A stretch of DNA of 64,000 bases from Chitinophagaceae bacterium (GTDB taxonomy: Bacteria > Bacteroidota > Bacteroidia > Chitinophagales > Chitinophagaceae): positions 1 through 64,000 of the forward strand of contig JAHBTJ010000016.1 of the NCBI GenBank assembly GCA_019638595.1. The letters run 5' to 3'. This document shows positions 24,958 through 34,479 of the stretch, one piece after another (within the stretch, counting starts at the first letter, position 1; each line of letters opens with the position of its first letter). The notes under the pieces were generated by a model. It was not told where the DNA came from and did no database searches. It was given only the letters and a program-made list of their open reading frames with translations. The position numbers were made by a program, and so were the translations under genes.

Positions 24958-27333
24958 ATGAAAAATTACCGGCTTCTTCTTCTTCTTTGTATATTATTAT
25001 CCATCAACATCGTTTCAGCGCAACAGCAGCTCGCCCCGTTGACTGTTGAAAAAATAATGAGAGATCCCGGGTGGATCGGCACTTCTCCTTCGGAGCCCCA
25101 CTGGAGCCACGATGGTAAGATCCTGTATTTTAACTGGAACCCCGATCAGTTCCCGGCCGACTCACTATACAGGTATACGATATCTGCCGGCGCTGTTGCC
25201 AAAGTGGAAACCTCCTCTAAAAACAGCATCCTGTATGCCGATGAGCTTGTGTACAATCGTGCAGGCACGGCATATGTATATGCCAGGCAGGGCGATGTTT
25301 TTTGGGCGGATGTAAAAGGAGGCATAACCAAACAGGTCACCGAAACAGCCGCTGCCGAATCCAATCCCGTATTTGCATTTGGTGATAGCTGTGTGGTATA
25401 CCAGCGCGATTTGAACCTGTACGCCTGGAATATAAGAACGGGAGTAACAAAGCAGCTCAGTAATTTCCTGGAAGGAGCCGCTCCTGCAGCGGATAAAAAA
25501 CTGAAGGGCAATACGCAGGAAGAATGGTTGAAAAAAGACCAGTTGGAATGGCTAAGGGTATTAAAGGAAAGAAAGGATAAAAAAGCTGTGGCGGATCTGT
25601 ATGAAAAAAGAGCGGCTGTAAAATCATCGCCGCGGGAAATATATACGGGAGACCGGGCGCTTCGCAATGTACGCGTTAGTCCCGATGGAAGGTATATTAC
25701 TTACAATCTCCACACATCCGCCACGAATGCCAAACATACTGTTATCCCCGATTATGTTACCGAAAGCGGGTTTACGGAAGATATACAGGGGCGGACCAAA
25801 GTAGGCGCGCCATTGGGGTACAGTGAATTTTTTATTTTCGACAGGCAAAAAGATACGGTCATCCCTGTTAAAATGGATTCTCTTCCGGGCATACGCGATT
25901 TACCGGATTATGTAAAAGACTATCCTTTGTTGCAGGAGCAAAAGAAAAAGTTCAATCCTGCCCGGCATGTTACGGTTGCCGTGCCGGTATGGTCGGCATC
26001 GGGCAGGCATGTGGTGCTGGACATAAAATCGGTTGACAATAAGGATCGCTGGCTGATGAAACTCGATCCTGCAAGCGGTAAATTATCGTTGCTCGACCGC
26101 CAGCGCGATGAAGCCTGGATAAGCGGCCCGGGGCTGTACAATAAAGGCTGGATAGATGAAAATACATGCTGGTTTCAGTCGGAAGCGAGCGGCTACTCAC
26201 ATCTTTACAGTATCAATGTTGAAACCAACCAAAAAAAGAGCTTAACTGCCGGTAATTACGAAGTACAAAAAGCGGTATTATCGAAGAATAAAAAATGCTT
26301 TTACATCAGCACCAATCAGCCCCATCCGGGCGAGCGGCATTTTTATCGTTTGTGCATTGCCGATGGTAAAACCGAAAAGCTCACAGGTTTAACAGGAGCC
26401 AATGATGTCATCCTGTCGCCCGATGAAAAACAAATCGCCATTTTATATTCTTACTCCAACAAGCCGTGGGAACTATACCTGCAGGAGGCGAAAGTGGGAG
26501 CCCTGCCCCGGCAGCTTACATTTAAAGCCCAAAGTGAAGCTTTTAGATCATATCCCTGGCGTGAGCCCGAAATCGTAACCGTTCAGGCGCGCGATGGAAA
26601 ACAGGTATATGCCAGGTTGTATAAGCCCGCTGACCCGCACCCGGCAAAGCCTGCTGTTATTTTTGTTCACGGGGCGGGGTATTTGCAGAACGCGCACAAA
26701 TGGTGGAGCAGCTATTTCAGGGAATATATGTTTCACAACCTGCTTGCCGATAACGGCTACTTTGTACTGGACATGGATTACCGGGCAAGCGCCGGTTATG
26801 GCCGCGACTGGCGTACCGGTATTTACCGGTTTATGGGAGGTAAAGATCTTACAGATAATATTGACGGCGCGGCATACCTGGTAAAAACATGTGGGGTTGA
26901 CCCGAAAAGGATCGGGATATACGGAGGATCGTATGGAGGGTTCATTACATTGATGGCATTATTTACATCGCCGGGTACTTTTGCGGCGGGAGCCGCTTTG
27001 CGTCCTGTAACCGACTGGGCGCATTATAACCAGGGCTATACTTCCAATATTTTAAATATACCTTCCGAAGACAGCATTGCCTACCGTAAAAGCTCACCCC
27101 TGTATTATGCGGAGGGTTTGCAGGACGAACTGCTGATATGCCATGGCGTGGTGGATGTAAACGTGCATTTCCAGGATGTAATGCGTTTGAACCAGCGTTT
27201 AATTGAATCAGGAAAAAATAACTGGGAAGTAGCCATGTATCCCGTAGAAGATCATGGATTTGTTGAACCATCGAGCTGGACGGATGAATACAAAAGGATA
27301 CTGAAATTATTTGAGCGGGTATTAAAAAAATAG
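24958..27333 (+). CDS. S9-family prolyl-oligopeptidase-like peptidase
   Basis: 791 residues with a signal peptide (LLLLLCILLSINIVSAQ), so exported. The N-terminal two-thirds is a beta-propeller (WD40/DPP-IV-like, e.g. VRVSPDGRYITYN). The C-terminal alpha/beta hydrolase has VIFVHGAGYLQNAHKWW, nucleophile Ser near residue 657 in GIYGGSYGG, Asp in HGVVDVNVHF and His in VEDHGFV. It would cleave dipeptides or short peptides in the periplasm. It is close behind mgtE on the same strand. Confidence 0.93.
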   Translation: MKNYRLLLLLCILLSINIVSAQQQLAPLTVEKIMRDPGWIGTSPSEPHWSHDGKILYFNWNPDQFPADSLYRYTISAGAVAKVETSSKNSILYADELVYNRAGTAYVYARQGDVFWADVKGGITKQVTETAAAESNPVFAFGDSCVVYQRDLNLYAWNIRTGVTKQLSNFLEGAAPAADKKLKGNTQEEWLKKDQLEWLRVLKERKDKKAVADLYEKRAAVKSSPREIYTGDRALRNVRVSPDGRYITYNLHTSATNAKHTVIPDYVTESGFTEDIQGRTKVGAPLGYSEFFIFDRQKDTVIPVKMDSLPGIRDLPDYVKDYPLLQEQKKKFNPARHVTVAVPVWSASGRHVVLDIKSVDNKDRWLMKLDPASGKLSLLDRQRDEAWISGPGLYNKGWIDENTCWFQSEASGYSHLYSINVETNQKKSLTAGNYEVQKAVLSKNKKCFYISTNQPHPGERHFYRLCIADGKTEKLTGLTGANDVILSPDEKQIAILYSYSNKPWELYLQEAKVGALPRQLTFKAQSEAFRSYPWREPEIVTVQARDGKQVYARLYKPADPHPAKPAVIFVHGAGYLQNAHKWWSSYFREYMFHNLLADNGYFVLDMDYRASAGYGRDWRTGIYRFMGGKDLTDNIDGAAYLVKTCGVDPKRIGIYGGSYGGFITLMALFTSPGTFAAGAALRPVTDWAHYNQGYTSNILNIPSEDSIAYRKSSPLYYAEGLQDELLICHGVVDVNVHFQDVMRLNQRLIESGKNNWEVAMYPVEDHGFVEPSSWTDEYKRILKLFERVLKK

Positions 27334-27391
27334 AATGTTAGCCGGCCGTGCGTTGAGCAGCATTCGCTATTGAGCATTTCCTTATAATCAG

Positions 27392-27595
27392 CTATACCTG
27401 TTCCGGTACCTGCTGTTCGTTGTTGGTATTAGTATTGTTCAACCGGTTGTAATATTCCTGCAGGTCTTTCTTCATGTCTTTCAGTAGCTGTTTGGGAACA
27501 TGTACATCCGTATATGTTTTAAAGATAGCTTTGTGTGTATTGAATATTTCTTTTAATGAATTGATGTCATTTGCCGGTTTTTCCTGATCGTGCAT
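27392..27595 (-). CDS. Small hypothetical protein
   Basis: 67 residues, hydrophilic, with a probable amphipathic helix (KQLLKDMKKDLQEYYNRL) and a Gln/Asn-rich tail. Family not recognised. A perfect 12-bp inverted repeat lies 68 bases upstream of its ATG. Its position between the peptidase and DUF1080 genes gives no hint of function. Confidence 0.45.
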   Translation of the reverse strand: MHDQEKPANDINSLKEIFNTHKAIFKTYTDVHVPKQLLKDMKKDLQEYYNRLNNTNTNNEQQVPEQV

Positions 27596-27662
27596 GGTGT
27601 TTGTGTTTTAGGCGGTGGTTATTTTAATTTCAAAATACGAAAGAAGCATGAGTACAGCAAAC

Positions 27663-27700
27663 TGTCAATCAACTATTTGATGAAAAAAAGTTGATTGACA
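27663..27700. promoter_or_regulatory. Perfect 12-bp inverted repeat
   Basis: TGTCAATCAACT (27663-27674) and AGTTGATTGACA (27689-27700) are exact reverse complements around a 14-base A-rich centre. It lies between the DUF1080 gene end and the small gene at 27392-27595. It could be an operator for the small gene or a terminator of the DUF1080 transcript. Confidence 0.45.
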
Positions 27701-27791
27701 AAAATAAGTGCTTTCTGGTATTCGGGGTAAGATTTTTTTTGATGGCGGCTACTATTTTCTTTTTAATGCCGGGCTGTTTTTCCTGGTATGG

Positions 27792-28406
27792 TTACAGCGT
27801 TTTAACGCGTACCTTTTTAAAGTATACTTCCATATCCATCCCGCCGTGAAGCTGCAATGCAATATGCCCTGAAAGCCTGCCGGGATCGTTGGTGAGCGTT
27901 GCTGATGGTATTCCATTTACCCATACTGTAATATCCTTTCCTACCGCCCGCACTTTCATGGTATTCCATGCTCCGGGCTTATACCATTTTTTTACATCCT
28001 GCGGCGATGGTTGTATTACCCAGGCTCTTCCTCCGGTCTCATACAGTCCGCCGGCATCTTTTTCAGGATCAATCTCTGCCTGGAAGCCGAATACACCAAC
28101 GGCATCCTTTACTTCTTCGCACCGGAAGTACAGTCCGCTGTTGCCTTTTACGGCCTTGTATTCAATCTCAACTTCAAAATCGCCGAATTGTTTGTCCGAT
28201 ACCAGCAACCCGTGCCTTGGTTCGGAGGCGGCGCTGGCAGCGGCTATTATACCTTTTTCAACTTTCCATTCGCCACCGGGAATAATATGCCATCCCTCCA
28301 GGTTTTTGCCGTTAAAAAGGTTTTCCCACTTTTGAGCGGTTGCAAATGAGCATGCCAGCAGCATGATAAAGCAGTACATAAGCCGCAGCGTATTGTTTGA
28401 TTTCAT
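27792..28406 (-). CDS. DUF1080 (3-keto-disaccharide hydrolase-like) protein
   Basis: 204 residues from the ATG at 28406, which places a signal peptide (RLMYCFIMLLACSFATAQ) at the N-terminus; the ATG at 28454 would bury it. It is a jelly-roll DUF1080 protein: WENLFNGKNLEGWHI, FGDFEVEIEYKAVKGNSGLYFRC and NTMKVRAVGKDITVWVNG. The family includes 3-keto-glycoside hydrolases and lectin-like domains; which applies is open. It is followed on the same strand as GH43, probably forming a small sugar-degradation operon. Confidence 0.88.
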   Translation of the reverse strand: MKSNNTLRLMYCFIMLLACSFATAQKWENLFNGKNLEGWHIIPGGEWKVEKGIIAAASAASEPRHGLLVSDKQFGDFEVEIEYKAVKGNSGLYFRCEEVKDAVGVFGFQAEIDPEKDAGGLYETGGRAWVIQPSPQDVKKWYKPGAWNTMKVRAVGKDITVWVNGIPSATLTNDPGRLSGHIALQLHGGMDMEVYFKKVRVKTL

Positions 28407-28459
28407 ATAGCTTGTTTTAACGAAGTAAAAGTAGTTAACAGGTAATAAATACAATTATA

Positions 28460-29443
28460 TTATCGCAATGGCCTTGCTTCAACGCCTTCGTTGGTTATTG
28501 TAACGGGTTTTATAAGTCCATTGCTGTCAAATTCCATTTTATCAATACAGGTAGCGCGTGAATTTCCGTCTGTTTCCGTAATGGGTCTGCGGTGATAAAC
28601 AATATACCATTCATCCTTGTTGGGTATTTTTATTACAGAATGATGCCCCGCGCCTGTAGCTATTCCGGAATCCTGCTGGAGTATCTTACCAATCCTTTTA
28701 AAAGGACCGAAAGGAGAATCGGCTATCGCATACGCTACGCAGTAATCAGGGCCTGTCCACCCGCCTTCTGACCACATGAAATAATATTTACCGTTTTTTA
28801 TGAACATGAAAGGTCCTTCCACGTATCCCTGCGGCGTTATTTCCTTAAAAGTTGTTCCGTCTTCAAAAGGGATAAAGCCTGTAAAATCTTCGTTCAGCCT
28901 GGCTATGTTACAATGTCTCCATCCGCCATATATTATGTAATATTTGCCGTCTGCATCTTTAAAAACGAACTGGTCAATAGGCTGCGCTCCATTGTGGAAT
29001 TGATCAATCAGCGGTTTTCCAAGGTGGTCCTTAAAAGGCCCTGAAGGCTTGTTCGCTACCGCAACGCCAATGCCTCCTTTTTCCTCGTTACTTTGTATAT
29101 CGTTAGCGCCGAAGAAAAGAAAATACCTTCCTTTTTTTTCAATGATAGCGGGCGCCCACATAGCCCTCTTTGCCCATTTTACAGAAGCTGTGTCGAGTAT
29201 ACGGCTGTGTTTTGTCCAGTTAACAAGATCGGGCGATGAAAAGGCATCGAGAAATACCTGTTTGTTATAAGGCGCGGAGTAGGTAGGATAGATCCAGTAT
29301 GTTTTATTAAAAATTATTCCCTCGGGATCGGCATACCAGCCGGGAAATACCGGGTTGCCGGACATAGCTTTTTTTTGAGAACCCTGGGCCGATACCAATA
29401 AAGTGCTGATAAAAAATACGGCAAAAGAGAGGATACACTTCAT
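28460..29443 (-). CDS. GH43-family glycoside hydrolase
   Basis: 327 residues from the second Met (MKCILSFAVFFISTLLVSAQ, a signal peptide); five more residues are possible from 29458. It is a five-bladed propeller hydrolase of GH43 type: PGWYADPEGI carries the catalytic base Asp and FMWSEGGWTGPDY the general acid Glu. ADSPFGPFK and GHHSVIKIP are also typical. It probably acts on arabino- or xylo-oligosaccharides in the periplasm. It ends its transcript with the DUF1080 gene, 53 bases away. Confidence 0.88.
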   Translation of the reverse strand: MKCILSFAVFFISTLLVSAQGSQKKAMSGNPVFPGWYADPEGIIFNKTYWIYPTYSAPYNKQVFLDAFSSPDLVNWTKHSRILDTASVKWAKRAMWAPAIIEKKGRYFLFFGANDIQSNEEKGGIGVAVANKPSGPFKDHLGKPLIDQFHNGAQPIDQFVFKDADGKYYIIYGGWRHCNIARLNEDFTGFIPFEDGTTFKEITPQGYVEGPFMFIKNGKYYFMWSEGGWTGPDYCVAYAIADSPFGPFKRIGKILQQDSGIATGAGHHSVIKIPNKDEWYIVYHRRPITETDGNSRATCIDKMEFDSNGLIKPVTITNEGVEARPLR

Positions 29444-29485
29444 CCTGATGTTTTGCACGAAACTAAGGATTTAAAAGAAAAAATT

Positions 29486-29516
29486 AAAAAGCGGGGAACC
29501 GGGCCGCCCGCTTTTT
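29486..29516. terminator. Terminator between GloVer and GH43 genes
   Basis: AAAAAGCGGG and CCCGCTTTTT form a 10-bp stem directly after the GloVer-protein gene end (minus strand, stop at 29519). The A and T runs on both sides make it potentially bidirectional. Confidence 0.7.
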
Positions 29517-29518
29517 GA

Positions 29519-32500
29519 TTACTGTTTTACAAATTTTATCAGTTTGCTGAAATGTGATCCCTTTACATCCAGGTAGTATACTCCTTTAGGCAGGTTGGAA
29601 ACATCTACCGGCAGGGATATTACAGCTTTGTTAACCTGTTGTATGTTTCTGCCCACGATTTTGCCTGTATTGTTGAGTATACGCCACTGCAATTGCTGGC
29701 TTCTGTTGCTGGTTACTACCAGGGTGCCCCTGTTGCTCACCGGGTTTGGATAGAACTGCACGGAGGTTGCAGCAGTGTTCAGTTGCAGCGCAATGGTGGG
29801 CGAATAAGTAAATCTTCCATCCCTGTCTTTGAGCTTAATGCGGTAATACACAGTGGAAGCACCCAGCGATTGTATGCCGCCGTCGGTAAATTCATAGCTG
29901 TGGTTGCCCGCAGTATTGTTTGCGGTTACGGTGCCTGCGTTCATAAAATTATTTTTATCCGTGCTTCTTTCTATATCAAAGCCCGATACGTTTTGTTCAT
30001 GGCTGGTTTTCCAGTTGAGCTGGGCATCGTTGTTTTTAACAGCACCCGAAAAGGAGAGGAGCTGCACGGGTAATACCTCAAACGTTCTGCTTGCAAAATA
30101 GAAAGACGAAAAAGACGGAACGGCAGCGGTGAGTACTAAGCCATGCGCGTAAGTTTCAACGGTAGTGGGTAATGGCGTGGCGTTGTGCACGTTGTTGTCG
30201 CAATTTTCGTTTCCTTTAAAAACAGCCATATCATTAATATCGTTGATAGCCGCGTTGCCGTTGTTAAGTAATGCTTCAAATTCCGGTTGAGGTATATACA
30301 GCCGTACGTTTGCGGGATTACCTTCTGCCGGTTGTTCGGCGGGGGTAATGGTAATATTACGGTCAAGATATAAACGTCCCCCGCCATCCTGGCGCACAGG
30401 TCCTGCATTTACATACGACTGAATGGTAAGCAATCCAAGGTTATTGCCATTGGCATTGATCTCGGCCAACACATCTCCCTGGCTATCTACAACAGGAACC
30501 CATTTGTTGTTATTGGCGGCGTTTATTGTTACCGGCGGAAAGCCTGTGCAAATTCCCGGCGCCGACCTGGCAATGCCTGCCTGTATTACCACCATCCTTT
30601 CACCGGAATTTTCTCCGTTGGCGGTTCCATCAAACGCTCCTTTGTTAGTGAATTGGCCGGTGGCAGGATCAAACTCGAAGATCATCCCCTTATTATCCGG
30701 TCCTCCGCTTCGCATTCCATACAACCTGCCATTCATTACTGTGAGCGGTGAAGTAACCTGGCCGGTAGTGGTTCCATCAAAATGCACCAGTGTGGTGAGT
30801 ATATCAGTAGCCGGGTCCCATTCGTATAATGTGCCCATATTGTTAGCGCCGCCAAGCCGGGTAGTTCCATAAAATTTATCATTCAGGCGAGTAAAGGTTC
30901 CATTGGGGCTGGCGCCATTTACCCCGTTAAAGTTCAGCCTGTTTCTAAACCTTGGCTCATCGCCGTATTCATCGGGATCCCATGAAAAAATATACCCCAT
31001 ATTATTCGCCCCGCCTCCAACATCCGTAACGCCATATACCAAACTATTGAATCCCCCAAAAAGATCAGGTTCCCCGGTTCCCGCACCCAGGTTAAAAGCG
31101 TTAAACATTTCGTCGCCCGTACCCGGATCTACAATAAGCGTACTTCCCATCATGTAACCCCAGGGGGTAACCTTACCACCATGGGGGTATGAGATGGCAT
31201 GGTATTGTTCATTAAAGACTTTGTTAACGTAAATACTTTTGCTCCCGCTGTCAAATCCGCCGAAGGCGGTGCCGTTATCGAAATCACCCCCTATAGGTGT
31301 CATACCTGCAGATGGTGAACCAAATGGGAAAGCGCCACTCACATACCAATCAAAAAAAGCTACTCCCCGGTATGGATAAGTATAATCGGCAGGATCATAT
31401 CTGAAAATCATTCCTGTCCTTTCCGATCCTCCGTCCTCCAGCAGACCAAACAGTTTTCCGTTGGCTTCCAAACCTGCAGGGACACCCGGGGTGCTTCCAA
31501 AATAATCGTTGGGAAATGTAGTATATCTTTTAGTATTATCAGTGGCTATATCAATTTCCACAATTCCCCTTTTATCTTCAGGATTTACTCCAAATGTTCC
31601 GTATAATTTCCCCCCTATCAAAGCAGGATGGTTAAATACCAGGTTTCCCCGGCTGTCATATTTTTTAAAATAGCTGTTTGCAACGGTGTCATATTCAATC
31701 ATCCCCAACTCTGTATTTGCATATAATTTGTCGTTATAAAGCGTCATACTTCCCCTCGGGTTTCCGCCCTCGGCGCTATTCAGGTCAATGAGCTTGCTGA
31801 ACACTTCCGAGGTTGTATTCCAGCGAAAAATAATACCAAGGTCATTGGCGCCACCATTGGTTGTTATACCGTACAGCCTGTTGTATGTTGCAACCAGCGT
31901 ACCACATGGGTTTTTACCATCTGCGGCAACAAAATCCACTTTTTTATTATAGCTGTTTGCTACAGGATCCCAGCTAAAAAGTACTCCTTCGTTGTTAACG
32001 CCGCCACTATCTGTTACGCCATAAAACAATGAACCGCTCCATGTTAAATTACCATTGGGCGAAGCGCCATTAGCCCCATCGAAATCCACTTTTTTAGTAA
32101 ACCCGTTTGTAGCAGGATCCCATTCAAAAATCACTCCCAGGTCGTGATCACCGCCTTTCGCCGTCATTCCATAAAATTTATTATTCAACAAAACAAGCCC
32201 TCCAACCGGTTTTGAGCCTTTAGTAAATTCGAAATCAATTTTTTCCGACACAGAAAAGGAGGACGGATCCCATTCAAACAGGAATCCGCTGTCAGCGCTG
32301 CCCCCGGTTTGGGTCAGTCCATACATCTTATCATTCCAGAACGCCAGGTTGCCATTTGCTATACCGTTGATGGTGGCTTTTATTACTGCCGGAACCTCGG
32401 GGGTTTGAAGGTTCCATTCAAAGATCCCGCTTTCTGTTACTCCATATACCATCCCGTTGTGTTCAGTAAAGTTTGGATATACGAAGCTGAATACGTTGGG

Positions 32501-32671
32501 AAAAAATGTCTTCCTGTTGGTAATGGTATTAGTGACGCTGTCCCAGCTAAAAAGGTGTTTGATGGTATTAACGCCATTTCCTTTCGAAAGCCCCCACAAT
32601 TGATTTACCCCCTGCCCGTTCAATTGAGTGAAAAAGATGAATGGAAGTACCGCGGCAATCAGTTTTTTCAT
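29519..32671 (-). CDS. GloVer-repeat protein with T9SS sorting domain
   Basis: 1050 residues from the ATG at 32671, giving the signal peptide MKKLIAAVLPFIFFTQLNGQ. Roughly ten tandem repeats of the type LYGxTxxGGxNxxGVLFxWDPxT fill the first two-thirds (choice-of-anchor GloVer repeats, probably a propeller). A late fibronectin-like stretch (LNWKTSHEQNVSGFDIERS) and a C-terminal type A sorting domain follow (FYPNPVSNRG, LPKGVYYLDV, KLIKFVKQ). It is thus exported by type IX secretion to the cell surface or medium. Ligand unknown. It stands alone on the minus strand. Confidence 0.9.
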   Translation of the reverse strand: MKKLIAAVLPFIFFTQLNGQGVNQLWGLSKGNGVNTIKHLFSWDSVTNTITNRKTFFPNVFSFVYPNFTEHNGMVYGVTESGIFEWNLQTPEVPAVIKATINGIANGNLAFWNDKMYGLTQTGGSADSGFLFEWDPSSFSVSEKIDFEFTKGSKPVGGLVLLNNKFYGMTAKGGDHDLGVIFEWDPATNGFTKKVDFDGANGASPNGNLTWSGSLFYGVTDSGGVNNEGVLFSWDPVANSYNKKVDFVAADGKNPCGTLVATYNRLYGITTNGGANDLGIIFRWNTTSEVFSKLIDLNSAEGGNPRGSMTLYNDKLYANTELGMIEYDTVANSYFKKYDSRGNLVFNHPALIGGKLYGTFGVNPEDKRGIVEIDIATDNTKRYTTFPNDYFGSTPGVPAGLEANGKLFGLLEDGGSERTGMIFRYDPADYTYPYRGVAFFDWYVSGAFPFGSPSAGMTPIGGDFDNGTAFGGFDSGSKSIYVNKVFNEQYHAISYPHGGKVTPWGYMMGSTLIVDPGTGDEMFNAFNLGAGTGEPDLFGGFNSLVYGVTDVGGGANNMGYIFSWDPDEYGDEPRFRNRLNFNGVNGASPNGTFTRLNDKFYGTTRLGGANNMGTLYEWDPATDILTTLVHFDGTTTGQVTSPLTVMNGRLYGMRSGGPDNKGMIFEFDPATGQFTNKGAFDGTANGENSGERMVVIQAGIARSAPGICTGFPPVTINAANNNKWVPVVDSQGDVLAEINANGNNLGLLTIQSYVNAGPVRQDGGGRLYLDRNITITPAEQPAEGNPANVRLYIPQPEFEALLNNGNAAINDINDMAVFKGNENCDNNVHNATPLPTTVETYAHGLVLTAAVPSFSSFYFASRTFEVLPVQLLSFSGAVKNNDAQLNWKTSHEQNVSGFDIERSTDKNNFMNAGTVTANNTAGNHSYEFTDGGIQSLGASTVYYRIKLKDRDGRFTYSPTIALQLNTAATSVQFYPNPVSNRGTLVVTSNRSQQLQWRILNNTGKIVGRNIQQVNKAVISLPVDVSNLPKGVYYLDVKGSHFSKLIKFVKQ

Positions 32672-32914
32672 ACATAACAATTTTTGAAAGTCAATGAAGT
32701 GAAGCAAGCAAAACCCGGTGTTCCTATAGATACCGATCCATTACATAGGGGAGATTATAGCGGCGACTGATAGCGATATGCTTATTTGTACAAAGCCAGG
32801 CTCATTGACAGGGATGGAATATTAACGCCAGGTCCGGCATCAGCAGCTTATAAAGTTATTATTTTAAAGCATACCATCAAATATTAATTAAGGCAGTCAA
32901 TGTCCGGGGTATGC

Positions 32915-34273
32915 TTACCGGTCGTACTGCAGCCTGAATGCTTCCAGGTCGGGTAAATGTTTCCGCTTACGTTTAAGCTCATATTGATAGATCACTTCAC
33001 CCAGGTGCTTCATGAACGGGAGGCCTGTTATATTGTAATCGTAGGTATCGTCGTTGAGTATTTCGTCTGCATTACAATAAATAACCGCGCTTAACATGCA
33101 CTCCACTTTGTTTTTAAAATCGGCAATGTAGGCAACGTCCAGCAGGAAGCCGTATGCGTCGCCAACCTTATTAAAAATGCGCACACCATCCGGAAGGCGT
33201 GCTGCTTTATCTCCGCCCAGTAATAAAAACTTGCAATATGCATCGTAATAAGTTGTGCTGTAGGGAGGATAAGTGGTTTCCGATGGAAGCTGCGACATAT
33301 ATTGCAGTACAAAACGATGGTCTTCGGCTGTAATATTGAAACGCCGGGAGGGAGCAACCGACGCGGGAAAAATGATACTTCGTAATATGTTATGCAACTC
33401 AGGCAGCGTGATCCGGTTTTTATTTGAAAAGTTCATGGGCTCGTTGATCAGTATACCGCCCTGGTAATATCCTTTTCCCACAGCATCGTTTCTTTGCGGG
33501 TATGGCACCTGGTTAAACTGCATGGGCTGGTTATAAATAATGTTACCGCTTGTGTCGCGGAACTGAACGGGATTGGTATGCCGGTTTTCGTCCTGCGATA
33601 AAAAAACTTCCAGCCGGTGATTGATGGCTGCATATGTATATCCTTTTTGATGCAGTTGACGGTTCGTATATTCCTGCCCCAAAAATTCATACAGGCGGTT
33701 AAAAGCGTCGTTATCGCTTACCAGGAAAATTTTTTTGATATACTGTTCTATTGAAGGGCAGCCATCAACGCTGGTAGGGTCGTTGTATACGGCAGTCTGA
33801 CCATTGTAGTCTGTCCCGGAAACCATAGGAGTATTGCGGCGCAGTGCCGGTATATTTAATTCATGCAGCTTTTGCAATGCCAGCAGGGCGGTGGGCATTT
33901 TAACCGTGGAGGCGGGGTAGAAATAATTGTCTTCATCCACGTTAAAGTAATGATCCCTGAAGGAAGGAGTATTGTTTTCATCGCGGTCAATTTGAGTATA
34001 TATTACCTGCACTCTGTAGGCGTCTTTCCGGGCAAGGATATCGCTGAAATATTCCGGGTGATTACGAAGCAGCTTTTCAGGTAACGCGTCGGTTTTGGTA
34101 TGCTTTACAGCAGGGCTGTTATTAATAATAGTGGTATCGCTTGTAATGGCAGCTATAGTAGTATCACTGCCGCCGCCGGAACTGCCGGCTTTTTGGGTGG
34201 TTTTACAGGAAAGGGTACATATGATAATGAGCGATATGATAAAACTGTAATATGTTTTAAAGGGGCGCGCCAT
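32915..34273 (-). CDS. Class A beta-lactamase-fold serine hydrolase lipoprotein
   Basis: 452 residues with a lipoprotein signal (FIISLIIICTLSCK; the C near residue 23). It is a serine beta-lactamase-like enzyme: SxxK in YPASTVKMPTALLAL, SDN in FLVSDNDAFNRLYE, and KVG in NKVGDAYGF at the place of the KTG motif. Val in place of Thr and the long inserts argue against a real beta-lactamase; a peptidase or esterase role at the outer membrane is more likely. It is divergent from secDF. Confidence 0.82.
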   Translation of the reverse strand: MARPFKTYYSFIISLIIICTLSCKTTQKAGSSGGGSDTTIAAITSDTTIINNSPAVKHTKTDALPEKLLRNHPEYFSDILARKDAYRVQVIYTQIDRDENNTPSFRDHYFNVDEDNYFYPASTVKMPTALLALQKLHELNIPALRRNTPMVSGTDYNGQTAVYNDPTSVDGCPSIEQYIKKIFLVSDNDAFNRLYEFLGQEYTNRQLHQKGYTYAAINHRLEVFLSQDENRHTNPVQFRDTSGNIIYNQPMQFNQVPYPQRNDAVGKGYYQGGILINEPMNFSNKNRITLPELHNILRSIIFPASVAPSRRFNITAEDHRFVLQYMSQLPSETTYPPYSTTYYDAYCKFLLLGGDKAARLPDGVRIFNKVGDAYGFLLDVAYIADFKNKVECMLSAVIYCNADEILNDDTYDYNITGLPFMKHLGEVIYQYELKRKRKHLPDLEAFRLQYDR

Positions 34274-34437
34274 AATGTCTTTTTAAATTATCCGGCAAAT
34301 TAGTCAATACATGCACAGAAATACCTGCTGTGGATTATTTACTCCGTTCAGATATAAGCACCTGGTTTAGCGGCAAAAAGCTGTGAAACGCTCTTTTTTG
34401 TGACTTGTTTTTATGCCATAAATTCAGGGTGAAACCC

Positions 34438-34445
34438 TATCTTTG
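34438..34445 (+). promoter_or_regulatory. Candidate -7 box of secDF
   Basis: TATCTTTG matches TAnnTTTG and lies 34 bases before the secDF ATG. No TTG -33 stands at the ideal distance. Confidence 0.45.
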
Positions 34446-34479
34446 CCCCCAATTTAAATTTTTGTAAACGCTTTATTGT

